Below are positions 6,385 to 10,741 of a DNA stretch of 10,741 bases, one piece after another; within the stretch, counting starts at the first letter, position 1; each line of letters starts with the position of its first letter. The notes under the pieces were generated by a model that ran no database searches, was not told the DNA's origin, and saw nothing but the letters and a program-made list of their open reading frames with translations. A program made the translations under genes and the position numbers. The DNA is from Actinomycetota bacterium. Lineage in GTDB: Bacteria; Actinomycetota; Actinomycetes; Nanopelagicales; Nanopelagicaceae. Location of the stretch: contig WLGP01000015.1 of the NCBI GenBank assembly GCA_009703165.1, positions 1-10,741 of the forward strand, written 5' to 3'.

Positions 6385-6826
6385 CTTGCTGCCACTTGAG
6401 CAGAATGTCGAACGCTTTATCGAAACTATCAACAACATGTCCTGCATCTTCAACACAACCGCGGACAAAGAGGTTGATGCCTTTTCCATCAATCATATTA
6501 CGATCACGGATCACGCGAGTATCGGTAACTAGACCGATCATGCCCTTCTTGGTCTTGTCATGGCGCATCTCTGCCCAGAAGATTCCAATCTCGCTTGCAG
6601 TACCGTCATCGACCATCGGACCATCAAGGAGAGCTAAGACAACGTTTGCGCCAAGTACCTCTCTGGCATCGGTATCGAAGATGAACTTCGGGGTTACAGG
6701 ATCAGGAAGTGGGATCTCGTGTGGAACAAAGACCTCCATGCCAGCATCGCGCATTCTCTTTGCACATTGATCGATATATGCGCGCTCGTACGGTGTAAAG
6801 AGTGGACCTGCAAAGTAGATCTTCAT
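6371..6826 (-). CDS. Nucleoside 2-deoxyribosyltransferase family protein
   Basis: Small cytosolic enzyme of the nucleoside 2-deoxyribosyltransferase family (151 residues, normal length), which moves deoxyribose between bases or hydrolyses the deoxynucleoside bond via a covalent deoxyribosyl-Glu. Seen: KIYFAGPLF at 2-10 (the N-terminal Tyr-containing strand and loop), LALLDGP at 64-70 with Asp68, DDGTASEIG at 73-81 with Glu79 as the likely nucleophile, and INLFVRGC with Asn118 in the C-terminal part. Alternative: a DNPH1/Rcl-like 2'-deoxynucleoside 5'-phosphate N-hydrolase, a related fold that usually shows GSIRGG at the N-terminus; the GPLF form here favours the transferase side. The ATG at 6826 is two bases after the upstream stop and has no clear ribosome binding site, suggesting re-initiation after translation of the queuosine-salvage gene. 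In this operon it may recycle or degrade imported deoxynucleosides. Confidence 0.85.
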   Translation of the reverse strand: MKIYFAGPLFTPYERAYIDQCAKRMRDAGMEVFVPHEIPLPDPVTPKFIFDTDAREVLGANVVLALLDGPMVDDGTASEIGIFWAEMRHDKTKKGMIGLVTDTRVIRDRNMIDGKGINLFVRGCVEDAGHVVDSFDKAFDILLKWQQEIDS

Positions 6827-6828
6827 AG

Positions 6829-7824
6829 TTAGTACATCACAGTCTTGGTCAGATGGTGTGGCCAGTGAGTTGCGTGATAGGTCTTCCAGAAACGGAAATC
6901 TACCTGCGGTTGAAGAAGTGGATCCATCCCTGGGCGGCGCTTATTGATCTCTTCAGTTAACTTTGCAATGACGTAGATAGAGCTTGCTCGTAACTCAATC
7001 TCAGCTGCGCTATCGCGCTTTACCTCAACGAGTCCATTGATCTGTTTTTCAAGTTCAGGGGCGTATTCAAAGATTCCCATCACACGAAGTCCAACTGGAA
7101 CGATGTAATCTGCAAAGGCAGATAACTTCTCGGCATCTTCTAACTTCCAGGCACCTCGTGGCGATAGCGCTAAGTGCATCCCCCAGATTCCTAGTTGAGC
7201 AAGTTTGTAGATGTGGACCTCTGACCCTTGATAGAGGCTGACATCGCGAAAGCGTGGAAATTCAGTTGTCAGGCGCTCAAGGAGGCCATCTCCATCTGCA
7301 TAGAGGCGAGGAGCACATGAGCGGACAAAGTTCGAATAACGCCCCTGATACTTTTCAACTAGTACGCGACCGACTTCATTAAAGAGAACCACGCGCTCAT
7401 CGAGCATCGGCATCTCGATAGTTCCAGCAAAGACTGATTCAAGGTCCTTACGGGTTACCTTTGCAAGATACTCACCACTAAAGAATGGAATCCCTGAGTT
7501 GACTGCTCGATGTAGGCAGGCCAACATCGCTTCAGAGTCACACCAGCGCTTTCCCATGTAATCAGTCTCAAACTTCACGCCAGTTGAAAAATCTGTGAAT
7601 GCAAAGTTCATCGTGTTTACAACAAGGGTGAAATCCATGATGACATCTGGATCGTTACCAAAATCAAAGAGCATTGAGCCATCAGGCTTGGCAAACTCTT
7701 CATAGGCCATCCAATTGGCGACCTCTGCGATCTTGTCGTGATTTACCCGCACAAGTTCTGCAGCCTTAACTACCGGTTGCACACTTGCCAGGACAGGCGT
7801 ATTCCAATTTACAGTCATGGGCAT
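6829..7824 (-). CDS. qng1: Queuosine-salvage N-glycosylase, Qng1/DUF2419 family (queuosine 5'-phosphate hydrolase)
   Basis: Matches the queuosine salvage family (Q_salvage, DUF2419; human C9orf64/QNG1), whose members release queuine base from queuosine 5'-phosphate for reuse by tRNA-guanine transglycosylase. Seen in 331 residues: VVNTMNFAF (68-76), MLACLHRAVNSGIP (100-113), LFNEVGRVL (147-155), GRYSNFV (161-167), FPRFRD (189-194), Lys207 in IYKLAQ, FADYIVPVGLRVMG with Asp239 (237-250), AEIELRASSIYVIAKL (274-289) and the C-terminal HHLTKTVMY. The order and length fit the whole family. After KLAQ the family, as I recall it, has an Asp about eight residues beyond the Lys (KRAQ...D); here that position is Gly215. 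Start: two candidates, ATG 7824 and ATG 7818; GAGAG at 7830-7826 is spaced better for 7818, so the true protein may begin at residue 3. It sits between nucleoside permease NupQ and the deoxyribosyltransferase, implying salvage of scavenged Q nucleoside; a kinase would be needed to make the 5'-phosphate. Confidence 0.87.
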   Translation of the reverse strand: MPMTVNWNTPVLASVQPVVKAAELVRVNHDKIAEVANWMAYEEFAKPDGSMLFDFGNDPDVIMDFTLVVNTMNFAFTDFSTGVKFETDYMGKRWCDSEAMLACLHRAVNSGIPFFSGEYLAKVTRKDLESVFAGTIEMPMLDERVVLFNEVGRVLVEKYQGRYSNFVRSCAPRLYADGDGLLERLTTEFPRFRDVSLYQGSEVHIYKLAQLGIWGMHLALSPRGAWKLEDAEKLSAFADYIVPVGLRVMGIFEYAPELEKQINGLVEVKRDSAAEIELRASSIYVIAKLTEEINKRRPGMDPLLQPQVDFRFWKTYHATHWPHHLTKTVMY

Positions 7825-7829
7825 ACTCT

Positions 7830-9080
7830 CTATTCGGAGCCGCGGCGATAAGGCATACCTGCCATGGCCGGCGGGGTAAGCCGCTGGGCCAAGAAGGTAA
7901 GAACTATCAGCGTTGCAAAGTTAGGGAAGACAGTGACGAACTCTTGTGGAATTACATCAACGCGTTGATGAATCCAGATTGCTACGAGCATGATCACTGC
8001 CGAGATTGCACCTGGCTTCCATTGACGAGAGATTGAGTAGTAGAGCGTAAGAACAGCTGCAACGATTCCACCGACAAGAATCAGTGACATCACAGATTCA
8101 CTCTGACGCACACGTAGCGCATCGGTAAATCCAAAGAGAATCGATCCAGCAAAGACGCCACTTGGCTTCCAGTTACCGAAGATAACGGTTGCCAATCCGA
8201 TAAAACCTCGTCCTGCAGTCTGTCCTTCGCGGTAGACAGAGGATGCAACGAGGGCAAGGTATGCGCCACCAAGAGATGCGAGCATTCCTGAGATCGAAAT
8301 TGCGATGTAGCGAATGTGATAGACGTTGATTCCAAGTGACTCAGCTGCCATTGGATTCTCACCTGAAAAGCGCATCCGCAGACCAAACTTGCTGCGCCAG
8401 AGGATCCACGATGTCAGTGGTACGAGAAGAAGGAGAGCAATCGTTACAAGAGAGACATCCTTTGTAAGGCCATGGAGAATTCCTGCAAGATTTGAGATGA
8501 AGAAGATGTTCTGCGCATCAATGCTCTCAAGAACGGGAGCGATGATTGGGATCGTAAATGTAGGGAAGGAATCAACTGGAGGTGAGACTGTTCTATCTCC
8601 ACCTACAGGAGGGAAGAAGACGCCAGAGAGATAGCGTGCACCACCTGCTGCGATGAGGTTGATCGCAAGGCCTGAGACTGCCTGATCAATTCCAATCTTG
8701 ACTGTCAGAATTGCATGGAAGAAGCCAGATGCCAATCCAAAGATTGCAGCTGCGACAAAGCCCATAAGTGGACCATGGAGATATCCAAACCATGCTGCCG
8801 TCCACGTTCCAACAATCATCATTCCTTCAAGACCGATGTTGATCACACCGGCGCGTTCAGCCCAAAGCCCACCAAGGCCTGCCATCAATAGAGGAATCGC
8901 AAAGCGAAGAGTCGCCCCAGATGTTCCTGGAGATGAAATATCTGTAGCTCCTGTCAGGCTTTCGACGAGGGCGATAATGAAGAAGAGTCCTGCAATCGCT
9001 ATCGTGATGCGGGCAGGTGAGGTAAAGAATTTTTTAACCTTACCCTTAGCTTGCACATCTTTCTTAGTATCGGTAGCCAT
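7830..9080 (-). CDS. nupQ: Nucleoside ABC transporter permease, NupQ-like (BPD_transp_2 family)
   Basis: One of two membrane subunits of a BmpA-type nucleoside importer (NupNOPQ of Bacillus, NupABC of Lactococcus). 416 residues with about ten hydrophobic segments, the first at 24-40. Family hallmark AERAGVINIGLEGMM at 74-88 is clear, as are GIDQAVSGLAIN (130-141) and the cytoplasmic ATPase-facing loop with MAAESLGINVYHIRY near 244-258. It is about 100 residues longer than Bacillus NupQ (about 319) because of an extra N-terminal helix and a C-terminal pair of helices; I believe long forms are common in actinobacteria, though this was not checked. Start: ATG at 9080 forms TAATG with the stop of nupP, and AAAGGAG at 9095-9089 lies eight bases upstream, a strong ribosome binding site. 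Ends in TAG five bases before the queuosine-salvage gene's first ATG. Confidence 0.94.
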   Translation of the reverse strand: MATDTKKDVQAKGKVKKFFTSPARITIAIAGLFFIIALVESLTGATDISSPGTSGATLRFAIPLLMAGLGGLWAERAGVINIGLEGMMIVGTWTAAWFGYLHGPLMGFVAAAIFGLASGFFHAILTVKIGIDQAVSGLAINLIAAGGARYLSGVFFPPVGGDRTVSPPVDSFPTFTIPIIAPVLESIDAQNIFFISNLAGILHGLTKDVSLVTIALLLLVPLTSWILWRSKFGLRMRFSGENPMAAESLGINVYHIRYIAISISGMLASLGGAYLALVASSVYREGQTAGRGFIGLATVIFGNWKPSGVFAGSILFGFTDALRVRQSESVMSLILVGGIVAAVLTLYYSISRQWKPGAISAVIMLVAIWIHQRVDVIPQEFVTVFPNFATLIVLTFLAQRLTPPAMAGMPYRRGSE

Positions 9081-10165
9081 TACTTGGACTCCTTTGCAAG
9101 TTCAACATTTACCTTGCCGACAGCGCGCTGCTGCTGGCGGAGGTTGATGCGCGCTACAACTTCATATGCAATAACAATGGAGAGAACGATTGTTCCCTGC
9201 ATAACAATGACAATTTCTGGAGGTACTCCTTCATATTCGAGTACTGGTGCTGCTCGTTCGAGGAAGGACCACAAGAATGCGGCGAAGAAGATGCCGACTG
9301 GATGGTTTCGTCCAAGGAGAGCTAGCGAGAGACCCGTGAAGGCAAAGCCTGAAGGAAATGCCATGCTGTATGAATGGGTATCTGAAAGAAGAGTTCCGAG
9401 TCCAACCAACCCTGCGATCGCACCTGAAAGAACTGTCGTAATAAAGATCATTCCTGGAGCATTAACGCCACTTGATCTCGCTGCGCGGAAAGATAGCCCA
9501 GTTGCTCGCAAGTTGAAGCCGAAGACCGTCTTGTTGAGCATGATCCAGTACGCAATACCTACAAGGATTGCAACGAAGAGGAATGAGTAAACCTCTCCAT
9601 TGAACATCTTAAATGTTGGCATCTGACCGCTGACTGGGATCGGCCTGGTCTGCACGTTCTGCGATCCTTCAGGGAGAATTCCAAGAAGATTCTCACCGAG
9701 CAAAAATGCAATGATTGCTGCAGCGATAAAGTTGAGCATGATGTTGCTGATGACTTCAGAGACGCCGCGTCGTACCTTGAGATAGCCGGCGATTGCAGCC
9801 CAGAGACCACCTGCAAGCATTGCAGTAATAACAATGAGCAAAACATGGAGTACGGGAGGCAGACTCACAGCTGCACCGACTACTGCGCCAAAGAATGCTC
9901 CCATTCGATATTGACCATCAATACCAATGTTAAAGAGAAGCATCTTAAATCCGATTGCAGCAGCTACGCCTGCAAGATAGTAAGCAGTAGTCTGATTGAG
10001 CTCTGAGACAAGGTTACGTGGATCAAAGCCGTAAGAGATCATCACTTGGAAGATCTCGATCGGATTGGCACCACGTAGCATCAAAATGATTGAGACCAAG
10101 AGTACCGAGCTAAGAATTGCAGCTAGTGGGGCAACTGTCCCCCAGAAAATTCGATCTTTCTTCAT
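9080..10165 (-). CDS. nupP: Nucleoside ABC transporter permease, NupP-like (BPD_transp_2 family)
   Basis: Partner membrane subunit to the NupQ-like protein; together they form the inner-membrane channel of the nucleoside importer. 361 residues, close to the family length, with about eight to ten hydrophobic segments starting at residues 9-29. The family hallmark FKMLLFNIGIDGQYRMGAF (73-91) corresponds to the ERAGVINIGLEG loop of the partner. The sequence KVRRGVSEVISNIMLNFIA after the fourth segment and FRAARSSGVNAPGM in the cytoplasmic loop are typical of the branch. The ATG at 10165 overlaps the stop of the ATPase gene as ATGA, so translation is coupled; GGAG lies ten bases upstream. One-base overlap (TAATG) with nupQ. 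Confidence 0.94.
   Translation of the reverse strand: MKKDRIFWGTVAPLAAILSSVLLVSIILMLRGANPIEIFQVMISYGFDPRNLVSELNQTTAYYLAGVAAAIGFKMLLFNIGIDGQYRMGAFFGAVVGAAVSLPPVLHVLLIVITAMLAGGLWAAIAGYLKVRRGVSEVISNIMLNFIAAAIIAFLLGENLLGILPEGSQNVQTRPIPVSGQMPTFKMFNGEVYSFLFVAILVGIAYWIMLNKTVFGFNLRATGLSFRAARSSGVNAPGMIFITTVLSGAIAGLVGLGTLLSDTHSYSMAFPSGFAFTGLSLALLGRNHPVGIFFAAFLWSFLERAAPVLEYEGVPPEIVIVMQGTIVLSIVIAYEVVARINLRQQQRAVGKVNVELAKESK
9089..9095 (-). promoter_or_regulatory. Strong ribosome binding site of nupQ
   Basis: AAAGGAG on the minus strand, eight bases before the ATG at 9080. It is the best Shine-Dalgarno match in the operon and lies inside the end of nupP. Confidence 0.65.
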
Positions 10166-10741
10166 GCGCTCTTTGCTCCAGTCATTGCTAGACCAAGTTC
10201 TTCTGGTGTTGTCTTTGATGGATTAAGAATTGAAACGATAGAGCCGCCATAAATAACTGCAATTCGATCAGAGAGCGAGAAGAGCTCCTCAAGATCTGCT
10301 GAAATCAAAAGCACTCCGGCTCCTGCAGAGCGCGCCTTCATCAAGTGATCCCAAATAATTGCCTGCGCACCGACATCTACACCACGCGTAGGTTGGGCTG
10401 CCACGATCAACTTTGGATCACCGCTGAGCTCGCGACCCACGATGAACTTCTGCTGGTTACCTCCAGAGAGAGCGCTTGCCAATACGTTGACGCCAGGTGT
10501 GCGAACATCGAACTCTTCGACAACTCGCTTGGAATCTTCTGCAGCAGCAGCCTTATTGACCCAGATTCCCTTTGACATTGGAGAAGCAAATTGATGGCCA
10601 AGAATTCTGTTCTCCCACAATGGTGCCGACATCAGCAGACCATCGCGCTGGCGATCTTGTGGAATATAGGCAACTCCTGCATTACGAATATCTTTTGTTG
10701 CAGTCTTTGATGCATCTAGACCTAGAACTTCAACTGATCCA
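10162..10741 (-). CDS. nupO: Nucleoside ABC transporter ATPase, NupO-like, second nucleotide-binding domain (N-terminus outside window)
   Basis: The frame is open from base 10741 to a TGA at 10164-10162, about 192 residues, so this is the C-terminal part of a fused two-domain ATPase of the sugar/nucleoside class (NupO/RbsA-like). Seen in order: a GSVEVLGLD strand, GVAYIPQDRQRDGL (Q-loop side, PQDR in place of the common PEDR), the ABC signature LSGGNQQK, a degenerate Walker B region IVAAQPTRGVDVG and ISADLEEL where an H-loop His would be expected. These deviations are normal for the second domain of this family, which contributes little or no hydrolysis. The Walker A motif and the whole first domain lie beyond the right edge, where a BmpA-type substrate-binding lipoprotein is also expected. 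Energises nucleoside import through the two following permeases. An internal ATG at 10632 is not the start, since the family frame continues past it. Confidence 0.93.
   Translation of the reverse strand, partial: GSVEVLGLDASKTATKDIRNAGVAYIPQDRQRDGLLMSAPLWENRILGHQFASPMSKGIWVNKAAAAEDSKRVVEEFDVRTPGVNVLASALSGGNQQKFIVGRELSGDPKLIVAAQPTRGVDVGAQAIIWDHLMKARSAGAGVLLISADLEELFSLSDRIAVIYGGSIVSILNPSKTTPEELGLAMTGAKSA

Noticed and set aside
6396..6770. 124-codon open frame on the plus strand opposite the deoxyribosyltransferase-family gene
   Set aside because: Ser/Arg/Pro-rich, no motif, fully inside a real gene on the other strand.
8698..9147. 149-codon open frame on the plus strand opposite nupQ
   Set aside because: It lies antisense to a well-recognised permease, has low-complexity Pro/Arg/Ala-rich composition and no recognisable motif; it is a shadow of the coding strand.
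9051..9590. 179-codon open frame on the plus strand opposite nupP and the start of nupQ
   Set aside because: Antisense to NupP, no recognisable domain, composition typical of a shadow frame.
10162..10632. Reading the ABC ATPase as a complete 156-residue protein starting at the ATG at 10632
   Set aside because: The frame continues without a stop to the window edge and encodes expected family sequence (GVAYIPQDRQRDGL) upstream of that ATG, so it is a cut-off larger gene.
1..10741. CRISPR arrays, insertion sequences, tRNA/rRNA genes, riboswitches
   Set aside because: No regularly spaced repeats, transposase-like proteins, terminal inverted repeats or RNA-gene signatures were seen, and nearly all bases are coding.

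Overview
The window is a tightly packed nucleoside uptake and catabolism locus from a bacterium, most likely a streamlined actinobacterium. The evidence for that is moderate GC (a little under 50% by eye), almost no intergenic DNA, genes overlapping by 1-17 bases, and probable leaderless starts with a TANNNT -10 box 6-7 bases before the ATG. Freshwater Nanopelagicales (acI, Ca. Planktophila-like) would fit the gene content and composition. That placement is an inference from composition and gene content, not something proven here.

Layout. Bases 1-1734 (minus strand) hold deoC followed by an aldehyde dehydrogenase cut by the left edge. Together they turn deoxyribose 5-phosphate into glyceraldehyde 3-phosphate plus acetaldehyde and then oxidise the acetaldehyde. 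A 61-base divergent promoter region (1735-1795) separates them from a plus-strand nucleoside hydrolase (1796-2734). Its stop codon shares a TTAA with the stop of the last gene of a long minus-strand operon. That operon runs from the right edge down to 2731 and reads, in transcription order: nucleoside ABC transporter ATPase (partial), permease NupP-like, permease NupQ-like, a queuosine-salvage (Qng1/DUF2419) N-glycosylase, a nucleoside 2-deoxyribosyltransferase-family protein, an MFS transporter, a second nucleoside hydrolase, and two tandem uridine phosphorylase-family paralogues. Most junctions are start/stop overlaps (ATGA, TAATG), so the operon is probably translationally coupled. The one real gap is 51 bases before the MFS gene and carries a perfect 9-bp inverted repeat.

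How it works together. The BmpA-type ABC importer brings in nucleosides; its lipoprotein is probably just beyond the right edge. Two hydrolases, two phosphorylases, a deoxyribosyltransferase-like enzyme and Qng1 all act on N-glycosidic bonds and release bases plus sugar or sugar phosphate. DeoC and the aldehyde dehydrogenase then feed the deoxyribose carbon into central metabolism. Deaminases (cdd), phosphopentomutase (deoB) and a (deoxy)ribokinase are needed to close the pathway and are not in this window.

Most worth a second look: the divergent Qng1 embedded in a nucleoside-scavenging operon, the base-pocket difference (Gln to Glu) between the tandem phosphorylases, the His to Asn change in the second hydrolase, the paired leaderless promoters, and the inverted repeat in the middle of the operon. 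No mobile element, CRISPR array, tRNA or rRNA was seen, and no stretch longer than 300 bases lacks a gene.
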